From Colwellia chukchiensis (GTDB lineage: Bacteria; Pseudomonadota; Gammaproteobacteria; Enterobacterales; Alteromonadaceae), in NCBI RefSeq assembly GCF_002104455.1, contig NZ_NBOC01000026.1, positions 1-36,363 of the forward strand: DNA of 36,363 bases, given 5' to 3'. The translations under genes and the position numbers were made by a program. This document shows positions 1-7,375 of the stretch, piece by piece. The stretch's first letter is position 1. Every line of letters starts with the position of its first letter. The notes below the pieces were generated by a model that ran no database searches, was not told the origin of the DNA, and worked only from the letters and a program-made list of their open reading frames with translations.

Positions 1-43
1 TCTTCAACTGATTCATAAACAAGCTCTAGTTCATTATTAAGCA

Positions 44-78
44 CAAAAAAATCCCCTCTGAAAATATCAGAGGGGATT
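44..78 (-). terminator. Intrinsic terminator of the M16 peptidase gene
   Basis: A 12-bp perfect stem (50-61 with 67-78, core CCCCTCTGA/TCAGAGGGG) with a 5-nt loop is followed on the minus strand by a run of T (A-tract 44-50 on the plus strand). It lies about 80 bp past the peptidase stop codon. A second, weaker inverted repeat, GATCGTT/AACGATC (94-100 and 114-120), lies between the stop and this hairpin but has no T-run. Confidence 0.85.
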
Positions 79-158
79 ATCTTATACTTGCAAGATCGTT
101 CAACTATTTCTTAAACGATCGGCATTAACCTAAGGGTGGCCTTTTAGCTTCTTCTTAC

Positions 159-3008
159 TTATAACTCGTGATCTATTACCTCATAACCAAGCGCCTGTAA
201 TTGCGGTTTAAGGGTTTTCGCGTCACCTACCACCACGATAAACATATCATTTAACACTAAGTGCTTTTTCGCTAAGGCATTAATTTCTGCTTTACTGATA
301 TTGGCAACAATGTCACTGCGTTTTTTCACAAAATCAGCGCTAAGATCATGCTCTAATATTTGCGCTAAAAAGCCTAGCTTACGGCGCGGGGTTTCATACT
401 TTAACGCATCTTTTTGATTAATGGCATTGCGCATAAAGCGCAATTCTTGATCACTGATACCTTGCTCTGCATAGCGTTTAATTTCATTAACAAACTCAAC
501 AATAGCTTGGGCCGTAACATCAGCACGCACTTGCGCACTAGCGGTAAATGCACCCGAGAATTTGTCACCATGAAAATAGGACCGGGCACCATAGGTATAA
601 CCCTTGTCTTCTCGTAAATTTAAGTTAATGCGACTATTAAAAGCGCCCCCTAACGGAAAGTTCATTAAATAGGCTCGATAATACTCACCTGTAATATCTT
701 GAGTAAGTGAGCGCTTACCAATGCGAATCGCCGATTGCGCTGCTTGCTCTTTATTAACTAAATAAATGACACCGGTTTGGGTCTTTGCATCAGGTAAATT
801 AAGCGTCAAAGCTTTGCCCGCCCCAGTCATAGCTTTAAAGGGAGCGAGAGCCGCCAAAACTTGCGCTCGGCCAAGATCAGAGACCACTATCACTTGACTA
901 TTTTTCGGCTTAAACTGCTGTTGATAAAACGCTTGCACGTCGGCGAGTTCAATATTTGCCAAGGTGGCAGCAGTGCCTGAACTGGGCATGGCGGCAATGT
1001 TATCGCGGTGCAACAATTGTCGATATGCACTGGCGGCTAAATAACTGGCATCTTTTTTAGCATTGATGGCTGCTTGAATGGCATTATTTTTATTGCGCTC
1101 AAACTCAGTGGCCAAAAATGCCGGTGCGGTTAGCTTTTCATAAACTAAGGCTAACGTGGCATCTAGATGCTTAGTTAAGGCATTGATGTTAACGCTAAGG
1201 TACTGATTTCCCGCTGATATACTGACCGAAGCACCTAACTTCTGTAAGGCTTTACTCATATCTTCGCCACTACGTTTTTGGGTTGACTCATTCAACATTG
1301 CCGCTAACAAAGCCGCCGTACCCGCTTTATCTTGCGTTTGATAATAATGTCCTGCGGGAATTTTCAATAGCATTGAGGTGGTGGGAGTTTCGTGACTTTC
1401 TGTAGCTAAAATTTTCATGCCGTTGCTCAAGGTTTCTCGCCACATGCTAGGCACAGTAACGGCCTTGTTTGGCCCAGCTTTAGGCATGACTGAGCGGTCA
1501 AAGCTATCTACCGCTTTGCGAATATTTAGATCCGCAGCAGAGGTTGGCTTTGACTCTGGTATAACACGAGCCGGCACAGTAAAGTTGTCCGGTGCTGCCG
1601 CTAACGCGAGCTGACCTTTGGGCACTATGCTCATGATCACCGCGTGCTTACCTTTAAGGTATTTTTTGTAAACTCGCATCACATCAGCTTTTGTTACCTC
1701 AGCGTAGCGGGTAATATCTTTTGCAATGTAATTAGGGTTACCTGTAAAGGTTTCGTTAGCTGCTAATTGACTGACTTTACCGGCAACACTTTGTAAGCCA
1801 AAAACAAAACTCGCTTCCATTTGTGCTTTCGCTTTAATCAGATCATCATCTTCAACGCCCCGTTGCTCAAACTCACGCAAGCTAGCACGAATCACGGCTT
1901 CTATGTCGGCTAAATTTTTACCCGCAGCAGGGTGTGGCAAAGCAAATAAATTAAAGGTACAGGCTAATTCTGCACAGGGGTGGCTGACCGAGGCCTGCAC
2001 CGCCAGCTGATTTTTCACTAGGTTTTTATACAGTATAGATGTTTTGCCTGCCCCTAAAATGCTCGATAATATATCTAACGGCGCTTCATCTTGATGACGA
2101 ATGCTAACCGTTGGATATGACATATACACTAAGGGTAAATGGACATTATCTTCCATCGATATATAGCGATCAGCAACAAGACTAAAACTGGGTTTTTCGG
2201 GCGCGTGCACGGCAGGCCCGCTTGGAATACTGGCAAAGTATTTTTTCACCAACGCCAACGTTTCTGCTACGTCAATATCCCCGCCAATAGTTAACGTGGC
2301 ATTATTAGGACCATACCAGCGTAAAAAGAACGCTTTTAAATCGTTAACATTAACGCGATTAAGATCTTCAATATAGCCGATAGTTTGCCAAGAGTATGGA
2401 TGACCCGGCGGATACATGGCTTCAGCAACACGCTCTCGTAATAAGCCATAGGGTTGATTATCGTAGCTTTGACCACGCTCATTTTTTACCGTTTCTCGCT
2501 GTATCTCAAATTTTTCTTGAGTGACGGCATCAAGCAAAAAACCCATGCGATCGGCTTCAAGCCAAAGCACTTTCTCTAATTGATTCGCAGGTACGGTTTG
2601 AAAATAGTTGGTGCGATCACTGTTCGTGGTGCCATTGAGTGTGCCCCCAGATTCGGTAATTATTTTAAAGTGCTCATCGTCTGCTACATGCTCTGAGCCC
2701 TGAAACATCATATGCTCAAAAAAATGAGCAAAGCCTGACTTACCAAGCTCTTCACGGGCAGAGCCAACATGATAAGTTACATCAACATGTACTAAGGGAT
2801 CTGAGCTGTCTTGATGGAGAATTAACGTTAAGCCATTATCAAGCACATATTTTTGATAAGGAATTACAGTTTTACCCGGTTGACTCGGCACCTGCTCAAC
2901 AAAGCTAACCCCAGTCAACGCATTTTTTGCCGTGCTAGCGCTTTGTGTTTGGGTACTTTCACAACTCCATAGCGATATAACTAGCGGTAATAACAGCCAT
3001 TTTTTCAA
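159..3008 (-). CDS. M16 family zinc metallopeptidase, two-module, predicted lipoprotein
   Basis: A 949-aa pitrilysin/insulinase-type (M16) peptidase with two homologous halves. The zinc motif HFFEH is at residues 95-99 and the probable distal Glu is in KNERGQ near residue 177. The C-terminal half, from about residue 525, lacks the motif, as is usual for the inactive partner half. The N-terminus has a short hydrophobic segment ending LWSC (Cys16) followed by Glu, a plausible lipobox with an outer-membrane sorting residue, so the enzyme is probably anchored facing the periplasm. It likely degrades peptides, with no specific substrate visible. The start is TTG at 3006-3008, supported by AAGGA seven bases upstream; no in-frame ATG fits better. 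It is monocistronic, with its own terminator. Confidence 0.9.
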   Translation of the reverse strand: MKKWLLLPLVISLWSCESTQTQSASTAKNALTGVSFVEQVPSQPGKTVIPYQKYVLDNGLTLILHQDSSDPLVHVDVTYHVGSAREELGKSGFAHFFEHMMFQGSEHVADDEHFKIITESGGTLNGTTNSDRTNYFQTVPANQLEKVLWLEADRMGFLLDAVTQEKFEIQRETVKNERGQSYDNQPYGLLRERVAEAMYPPGHPYSWQTIGYIEDLNRVNVNDLKAFFLRWYGPNNATLTIGGDIDVAETLALVKKYFASIPSGPAVHAPEKPSFSLVADRYISMEDNVHLPLVYMSYPTVSIRHQDEAPLDILSSILGAGKTSILYKNLVKNQLAVQASVSHPCAELACTFNLFALPHPAAGKNLADIEAVIRASLREFEQRGVEDDDLIKAKAQMEASFVFGLQSVAGKVSQLAANETFTGNPNYIAKDITRYAEVTKADVMRVYKKYLKGKHAVIMSIVPKGQLALAAAPDNFTVPARVIPESKPTSAADLNIRKAVDSFDRSVMPKAGPNKAVTVPSMWRETLSNGMKILATESHETPTTSMLLKIPAGHYYQTQDKAGTAALLAAMLNESTQKRSGEDMSKALQKLGASVSISAGNQYLSVNINALTKHLDATLALVYEKLTAPAFLATEFERNKNNAIQAAINAKKDASYLAASAYRQLLHRDNIAAMPSSGTAATLANIELADVQAFYQQQFKPKNSQVIVVSDLGRAQVLAALAPFKAMTGAGKALTLNLPDAKTQTGVIYLVNKEQAAQSAIRIGKRSLTQDITGEYYRAYLMNFPLGGAFNSRINLNLREDKGYTYGARSYFHGDKFSGAFTASAQVRADVTAQAIVEFVNEIKRYAEQGISDQELRFMRNAINQKDALKYETPRRKLGFLAQILEHDLSADFVKKRSDIVANISKAEINALAKKHLVLNDMFIVVVGDAKTLKPQLQALGYEVIDHEL

Positions 3009-3303
3009 AATCTAATCCTTAATAATGTGAACATTCATGTAGTGGTATCTTAATTGCCAACTAAAGCATTATCAACTCAGCGGCACAGTGGCAACACTAA
3101 CACGAATATTATGGCGGCTATTGACCTTGCTCATGAAGAAAAGTTCACCAACTAAAGCGGTGCAGTATTGAGGAAAAAACCACACAAATTCGGCGGCGCT
3201 AAGCAGAGCAATCGCGCGGTTATTGGTTGATCAATGTTTATTACAAACCCTTAGCCCAAAAAAAAGCAGCTAATATAGCTGCTTTTTACTCGCACCAACT
3301 GAC
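3009..3303. other. Intergenic region upstream of the M16 gene
   Basis: About 295 bp without a supportable gene. It holds the Shine-Dalgarno of the peptidase at its left end and, at 3257-3287, the terminator of the small cysteine-rich gene. The rest shows only very short open frames (for example 14 codons near 3112) with no ribosome binding site I would trust. Confidence 0.6.
3257..3287. terminator. Intrinsic terminator after the CCGQCGG gene
   Basis: A 7-bp perfect stem, AGCAGCT (3265-3271) with AGCTGCT (3277-3283), and a 5-nt loop. An A-tract at 3257-3264 gives eight T's on the minus strand, and a short T-run follows on the plus strand. It sits about 20 bp past the stop of the small gene, so that gene is an independent transcription unit. 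Confidence 0.8.
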
Positions 3304-3396
3304 TTACTCTTCTTCAGTCGTTGATGACTCTTCTGCTTGTTCTTGCTCGGCTACCGGCTCATGCGCTTCGCCACCACATTGACCACAACATCCCAT
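3304..3396 (-). CDS. 30-aa cysteine-rich acidic micropeptide (CCGQCGG)
   Basis: A short reading frame of 30 residues beginning MGCCGQCGGEAH. The N-terminal third is a Cys/Gly cluster with three cysteines spaced C-C-x2-C, plus a His. The remainder is very acidic and rich in Glu, Gln, Ser and Thr, ending in EEE. Evidence that it is real: a strong Shine-Dalgarno (GGAG, seven bases before ATG), an intrinsic terminator about 20 bp past the stop, and a gene-sized slot between two terminators. I recall similar small CCGxCGG-type proteins in marine gammaproteobacteria but cannot name a characterised one. The cysteine spacing suggests metal binding, redox chemistry or Fe-S handling (inference). No signal peptide or membrane segment is present. 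Its expression may respond to the HexR-like palindrome about 145 bp upstream. Confidence 0.75.
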   Translation of the reverse strand: MGCCGQCGGEAHEPVAEQEQAEESSTTEEE

Positions 3397-3540
3397 AGTT
3401 ATTCTCCGCTGATTGTTAATGAGTGCAGTGTACCAAGGCTAAAAACTGCGGTTATTGATCAAAATCAGATATTAGGCGTATTGCGAACATGCTGCTATTT
3501 TAATGTCGCATGCATGGTACTGCATAGCTATGCAACTTTA

Positions 3541-3555
3541 TGTAATAAAATTACA
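3541..3555. promoter_or_regulatory. HexR-type operator, perfect consensus match
   Basis: TGTAATAAAATTACA is a palindrome with 6-bp arms around AAA; the flanking A/T pair extends it to 17 bp. It matches the gammaproteobacterial HexR consensus TGTAATwwwATTACA as I remember it. HexR is an RpiR-family regulator of central carbon metabolism that senses KDPG. The site lies 145 bp upstream of the micropeptide start and about 55 bp past the sRNA terminator. Whether HexR binds is an inference. Confidence 0.5.
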
Positions 3556-3610
3556 TTTATTTTTAACATGGACGATTGATGAGTAAATGTCAAAAGCTTG
3601 ATTTCGAGAT

Positions 3611-3639
3611 AAAAAAAGCCGATAACAAAAGTTACCGGC
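3611..3639 (-). terminator. Terminator of the sRNA candidate
   Basis: A 9-bp stem with one mismatch, GCCGATAAC (3618-3626) with GTTACCGGC (3631-3639) and loop AAAA, followed on the minus strand by TTTTTTT (A-tract 3611-3617). No protein gene ends upstream of it on this strand apart from polA, which already has its own terminator. Confidence 0.8.
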
Positions 3640-3701
3640 CTGAAAGCTATGAGGAAAGCTCTAAAATACAAATTATTACAACAAGAGTTCGCTTTAGGAA
3701 C
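3611..3701 (-). ncRNA. Candidate sRNA downstream of polA (Spot 42 position)
   Basis: A predicted transcript of about 91 nt starts near 3701, seven bases after a perfect TATAAT, and ends at a hairpin with seven T's. It is on the same strand as polA and separated from it by polA's own terminator. In E. coli and Vibrio the Spot 42 sRNA (spf) occupies this exact position. The primary sequence is not convincingly similar to Spot 42; only a short CUUUCAG-CC stretch recalls it, so homology is unproven. The 5' part can fold through AAAG...CUCU with AGAGCUUU, leaving a 21-nt U/A-rich loop; the 3' part is the terminator stem. A U-rich tail and single-stranded A/U regions would suit Hfq binding. It contains no open frame with a ribosome binding site. 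Confidence 0.55.
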
Positions 3702-3707
3702 AAGGCA

Positions 3708-3737
3708 ATTATAGAGCAACAGCTCTAAGTTTGTAAA
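3708..3737 (-). promoter_or_regulatory. Sigma70-type promoter of the sRNA candidate
   Basis: On the minus strand TTTACA (3732-3737) and TATAAT (3708-3713) are separated by 18 bp. The -10 is a perfect consensus and the -35 differs at two positions. The spacer contains a small inverted repeat, AGAGC/GCTCT (3713-3717, 3722-3726), that could serve as an operator. Confidence 0.65.
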
Positions 3738-3745
3738 GACCATTA

Positions 3746-3760
3746 TGTAATTTTTTTACA
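3746..3760. promoter_or_regulatory. HexR-like palindrome upstream of the sRNA promoter
   Basis: TGTAATTTTTTTACA has the same outer arms as the site at 3541-3555 (ATGTAA-N5-TTACAT over 17 bp) and deviates from the HexR consensus at one arm position. Its centre is about 52 bp upstream of the predicted start and 8 bp upstream of the -35, a position suited to activation or weak repression. A CRP site would need six spacer bases and TGTGA arms, so CRP is less likely. Confidence 0.4.
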
Positions 3761-3821
3761 TTTTTAATAATTTATGCCTATAAAAGTGACCCTCAATACT
3801 TTAGTCCCGCAAATTTTGCCG

Positions 3822-3849
3822 TAAAAAAAGCTCCATGTAGGAGCCTTTT
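3822..3849 (-). terminator. Intrinsic terminator of polA
   Basis: A GCTCC/GGAGC stem (3830-3834 and 3840-3844) with a 5-nt loop and a run of T on the minus strand (A-tract 3823-3829), about 40 bp after the polA stop codon. Confidence 0.8.
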
Positions 3850-3885
3850 AATTGCTAAGCATTGTCGCGCTAGCCTTAAATTTTG

Positions 3886-6630
3886 CTAATGCGCCTGCTC
3901 CCAGTTATCCCCCACGCCGGCTTCAGCAATTAATGGCACACTCATAGTGACAGTATTGTTCATGATTTCGACGATAGCTGCTGTGGTCTCTTCAACGATA
4001 TCTTGATGAATTTCAAATATTAATTCATCGTGCACCTGCATGGTCATTTTTATTCTGTCATCGTTTTGTTGTTGTATCCAAGCATCAACATCTAGCATGG
4101 CCTTCTTGATAATGTCCGCTGCCGTACCTTGCATAGGCGCATTAATAGCGGCTCGCTCAGCGGCCTTTTTACGCATCGCGTTCTTTGCTTTTATATCGGG
4201 TAAATATAACCGACGACCAAATAAAGTTTCTACATACCCGTCATCACTCGCTTGTTGACGGGTATCGTCCATGTATTTAGCAACATTGGGATAACGCTCA
4301 AAATATTTATCCATATAAGCTTGTGCAGTATGGCGTGGTACATGTAACTGTTTTGCCAAGCCAAAGGCCGACATGCCGTAAATCAAGCCAAAATTCACCG
4401 CTTTAGCACTTCGGCGCTGATCGCTGGTCACTTCATCAAGTGGTACAGCAAAAATTTCAGCGGCAGTCGCCTTATGTACATCTTTACCTTCAGAAAACGC
4501 TTTTACTAACCCAGGGTCATCTGATAAGTGCGCCATAATACGCAGCTCTATTTGTGAATAATCTATGGCAACAATTTTATGCTCTGGCGGTGCAATAAAA
4601 GCTAAACGAATTTTGCGGCCTTCTTCACTGCGAATCGGAATGTTTTGCAGGTTAGGATCTGTTGATGATAACCGCCCTGTTGCCGTTACGGCTTGATGGT
4701 AAGAGGTATGCACTCGATTGGTTTTTGGCTGAACTAATAGCGGCAGCTTATCTGTATAAGTAGACTTAAGTTTACTTAAACCACGGTTTTCTAGAATCAC
4801 CTTAGGTAAAGGATAGTCCAGTGCTAATTCCTGTAATACTTCTTCTGCGGTAGAAGGTGCGCCTTTAGGCGTTTTTTTAATTACGGGTATTTCTAGCTCT
4901 TCAAATAAAATTACTTGTAATTGTTTGGGTGAGCTTAAATTAAAGCTTTTTCCGGCAATATTGTGCGCTTCTATTTCTAGTTCTGATAATCGTGTCGCTA
5001 TGGTTTGGCTTTGTTGAGCCAGCATATCACAGTCAATTAACACGCCATTTTGCTCCATGCGAGCTAGCACAGGTAACAGCGGTATTTCAATGTCGTTATA
5101 AACTGATAGTTGTGACGGGATTTTTGCCAGTTGTGGATAAATGGCTTGATGCAAGCGTAAGGTAATATCCGCGTCTTCTGCGGCATAATGCCCTGCCTTT
5201 TCAATGTCTATTTGATTAAAGGTCAGTTGTTTTGCACCTTTTCCGGCTATGTCTTCAAAATGTACGGTTTTATACCCTAAATATTTTTCGGCTAACGCGT
5301 CCATATTATGCCGAGTGGCAACACTGTTCAGGCAATACGACTCCAGCATAGTATCAAATGCAATACCTTGCATAGCGATGCCATAATGTGACAGCACATT
5401 GGCGTCATACTTAAGGTTTTGCCCGACTTTCAGCACACTATCACTTTCTAGTAACGGTTTAAGTGCCGCCAATACCCAGTCTAGATCAAGCTGCTCAGGC
5501 GCATCGGCATAGTCATGAGCTAAGGGAACATAAGCGGCCTTACCCACTTCTACGCAAAATGATAAACCCACCAGTTTTGCCTGCATATAATCAAGGCTAG
5601 TGGTTTCAGTATCAAAGGCAAAAAGCTTAGCAGCGTTAAGTTTTTCTAACCAAGTATTAAAGCTTGCTTGATCCCGTATGATGTCATATTCAGCAACAAC
5701 TTCAGGACTGTTTTGTTGCCCTGCTGTGTCTTGTGCGTCTGCGTCTTGCTCGTCGCTGTCACTGTTTTTATCTAAATCGGCTAATAAACGTCGCAACTCA
5801 TATTTTTTATACAAGGCTCTTAAGGTTTCAGTATCTGCTGTAGCAGGCTTTAATTCAGTAACTGATTGCTCCAATTCTACATCGAGTTTGATGGTGGCCA
5901 GCTCATAAGACAGTGGTAAGTGCGCTAGTGCGCTGCGTAAATTTTCACCAACCTTACCCTTGACTTCATTGGCATGCGCCATGACTTCTTGCAAGCTTGG
6001 ATATTTAGCAAGCCATTTTACTGCGGTTTTGGGACCACACTTATCAACGCCCGGAATATTATCAACTTTGTCGCCGACTAAAGCGAGGTAATCAATGATT
6101 TGATCAGGACGCACGCCAAACTTTTCAATTACTGCGGCTTCATCCATTTCCACATTGGTCATGGTATTAATCAACCGAACATGTGGGTTTACCAATTGCG
6201 CCATGTCTTTATCGCCAGTTGAGATCACCGTCTCGATACCCAGTGCGGTTGCTTGGTGCGACAAAGTGCCAATCACATCATCCGCTTCAACCCCCTCAAC
6301 GACTAATAAAGGTAAGCCCATGGCGGCAATAATGTCATGAATAGGCGCAATTTGGCTGCGTAAGTCATCAGGCATAGGCGGACGATTTGCTTTGTACTCG
6401 GCGTACATGTCGTTACGAAACGTTTTACCTTTAGCGTCAAAAACTACAACAACATTGCCATTGGGGTAGTCTTTTTTTAGGCTTCTGATCATATTTAACA
6501 CCCCGGTTATAGCACCGGTAGGTTGACCATCAGCGGTGGACAAGGCTTGTAAATATGGCACGTGATAGGCACGGAATAAATAAGAAGAACCATCGACTAA
6601 AATGAGTGGGGATTGGTCAGCAGTTGGCAT
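3886..6630 (-). CDS. polA: DNA polymerase I
   Basis: A 914-aa family A DNA polymerase for Okazaki-fragment processing and repair synthesis. Domain order: 5' nuclease (about 1-290, with LVDGSSYLFRAYH and the acidic metal-binding residues), an acidic linker near 290-305, the 3'-5' proofreading exonuclease with all carboxylates visible (DTET at 340-343, KYDANVL near 408, YAAEDAD near 483-488), and the polymerase domain with DYSQIELR, the O-helix segment RRSAKAVNFGLIYG and MQVHDELIFE. The length is close to the E. coli enzyme (928 aa). The start is ATG at 6630 with no strong Shine-Dalgarno. The gene stands alone, with its own terminator and a long, DnaA-box-containing upstream region. Confidence 0.98.
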   Translation of the reverse strand: MPTADQSPLILVDGSSYLFRAYHVPYLQALSTADGQPTGAITGVLNMIRSLKKDYPNGNVVVVFDAKGKTFRNDMYAEYKANRPPMPDDLRSQIAPIHDIIAAMGLPLLVVEGVEADDVIGTLSHQATALGIETVISTGDKDMAQLVNPHVRLINTMTNVEMDEAAVIEKFGVRPDQIIDYLALVGDKVDNIPGVDKCGPKTAVKWLAKYPSLQEVMAHANEVKGKVGENLRSALAHLPLSYELATIKLDVELEQSVTELKPATADTETLRALYKKYELRRLLADLDKNSDSDEQDADAQDTAGQQNSPEVVAEYDIIRDQASFNTWLEKLNAAKLFAFDTETTSLDYMQAKLVGLSFCVEVGKAAYVPLAHDYADAPEQLDLDWVLAALKPLLESDSVLKVGQNLKYDANVLSHYGIAMQGIAFDTMLESYCLNSVATRHNMDALAEKYLGYKTVHFEDIAGKGAKQLTFNQIDIEKAGHYAAEDADITLRLHQAIYPQLAKIPSQLSVYNDIEIPLLPVLARMEQNGVLIDCDMLAQQSQTIATRLSELEIEAHNIAGKSFNLSSPKQLQVILFEELEIPVIKKTPKGAPSTAEEVLQELALDYPLPKVILENRGLSKLKSTYTDKLPLLVQPKTNRVHTSYHQAVTATGRLSSTDPNLQNIPIRSEEGRKIRLAFIAPPEHKIVAIDYSQIELRIMAHLSDDPGLVKAFSEGKDVHKATAAEIFAVPLDEVTSDQRRSAKAVNFGLIYGMSAFGLAKQLHVPRHTAQAYMDKYFERYPNVAKYMDDTRQQASDDGYVETLFGRRLYLPDIKAKNAMRKKAAERAAINAPMQGTAADIIKKAMLDVDAWIQQQNDDRIKMTMQVHDELIFEIHQDIVEETTAAIVEIMNNTVTMSVPLIAEAGVGDNWEQAH

Positions 6631-6729
6631 GATAATTTTTTAACTTGGAGAAAGATGCGCTAAGCATGCCATAATCGGCAAATTCTCTCTAGCACTACAT
6701 GAAATTTACCACACGAAAATTACCATCCC

Positions 6730-6738
6730 TGTGGATAA
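6730..6738 (-). promoter_or_regulatory. DnaA box 1 upstream of polA
   Basis: TGTGGATAA, a perfect complement of the DnaA box TTATCCACA, lies 100 bp upstream of the polA start codon. It is oriented so that the consensus reads in the direction of polA transcription. Confidence 0.55.
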
Positions 6739-6872
6739 GTTTGTTGAAAAACACGAAAAAATGCCATTAAGAATTATCATCCTTAACGGTATTTATAATT
6801 TAACTAGTTGTATTTAATGGAAAAAGGTAAGGCAGAAATCCTTTTCACATCTTTATTATTTTTTTTATACAA

Positions 6873-6881
6873 TGTGGATAA
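6873..6881 (-). promoter_or_regulatory. DnaA box 2 upstream of polA
   Basis: A second perfect TGTGGATAA, same orientation as the first and 143 bp further upstream of polA, next to a T-rich stretch (6851-6867). Confidence 0.5.
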
Positions 6882-7375
6882 ATAATTATCTAGGCTTAAT
6901 TTTTATTGGTCAATAATCGAGCTATAAAATTAAGCAAGCTAAGAGATTACCAGAAAACTGTGCCATTACCAGACAATTATTAAACTATTTTTACCGTCAA
7001 ATCCTAACTAGAAATAACAAAAAAACATAAGCTAGATTGCACAAGGGCTAGCACTATATTGTCCGTTATTTTTAGCTATTTATTTCTGCTGCTTGCGTGT
7101 GAAAATTACAATATCAAGCAATAGTTATACCTGAATTATCAGTTACGCGTGTTACTGCGCAGCAAGTTAATGGCTGATCATTTAACACTCAAAAAAACGG
7201 GCTTCATCCAACAACTTTACAAAGCGTTGATATTACCCAAGAGATGGTAAAGGCAGCGACATGGATTGTGTTTTTCCAGCGTAGCCCGCCACTATCTTTA
7301 TTTTACTAACGAGCTAGTAACCGAAATGAACAAGGGCAAAACATAGCGCTAGCTTTATTCGCCCTAGTGCGCAAG

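Larger units (their letters stand above)
3397..3885. other. Regulatory intergenic region between the micropeptide gene and polA
   Basis: This 489-bp stretch has no protein gene I accept. From right to left it holds the polA terminator, a HexR-like palindrome, a sigma70-type promoter, a candidate sRNA with terminator, a second (perfect) HexR-like palindrome, a 14-bp perfect palindrome TGCATAGCTATGCA (3521-3534), and the leader of the micropeptide gene. A 71-codon open frame on the minus strand crosses the promoter and the terminator hairpin and is treated as spurious. Confidence 0.6.
6631..7375. other. Long AT-rich intergenic region upstream of polA
   Basis: 745 bp with no protein gene I can support. 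The polA-proximal half carries two perfect DnaA boxes. A 9-bp direct repeat ATTACCAGA occurs at 6946-6954 and 6965-6973. Near the left-pointing gene, AGCCCG and CGGGCT segments (about 7199-7203 and 7284-7290) could close a long structured RNA followed by seven T's on the minus strand. No tRNA or recognisable gene remnant was found on either strand. Confidence 0.5.

Noticed and set aside
3528-3743. 71-codon open frame on the minus strand downstream of polA
   Set aside because: It spans the -10 element, the predicted RNA and the terminator hairpin, has no convincing ribosome binding site, and its translation looks like random AT-rich sequence.
3746-3760. CRP site upstream of the sRNA, as in enteric Spot 42
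   Set aside because: Arms are TGTAA rather than TGTGA and the spacer is five, not six, bases; HexR-like fits better.
3540-3761. NsrR sites (17-bp ATGyAT...ATrCAT palindromes)
   Set aside because: Outer arms and length agree, but the bases at positions 6 and 12 of both palindromes are the opposite of the NsrR consensus.
6700-6900. Chromosomal replication origin
   Set aside because: Only two DnaA boxes, no cluster of boxes and no origin-associated genes (mnmG, dnaA, dnaN) nearby.
6946-6973. Direct repeat ATTACCAGA as an operator or iteron
   Set aside because: Only two copies of nine bases, 19 bp apart, with no associated promoter or replication gene.
6640-7375. Gene remnant upstream of polA
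   Set aside because: Translations in the frames I read gave only short open pieces (longest about 26 codons near 7170) and nothing resembling a known protein.
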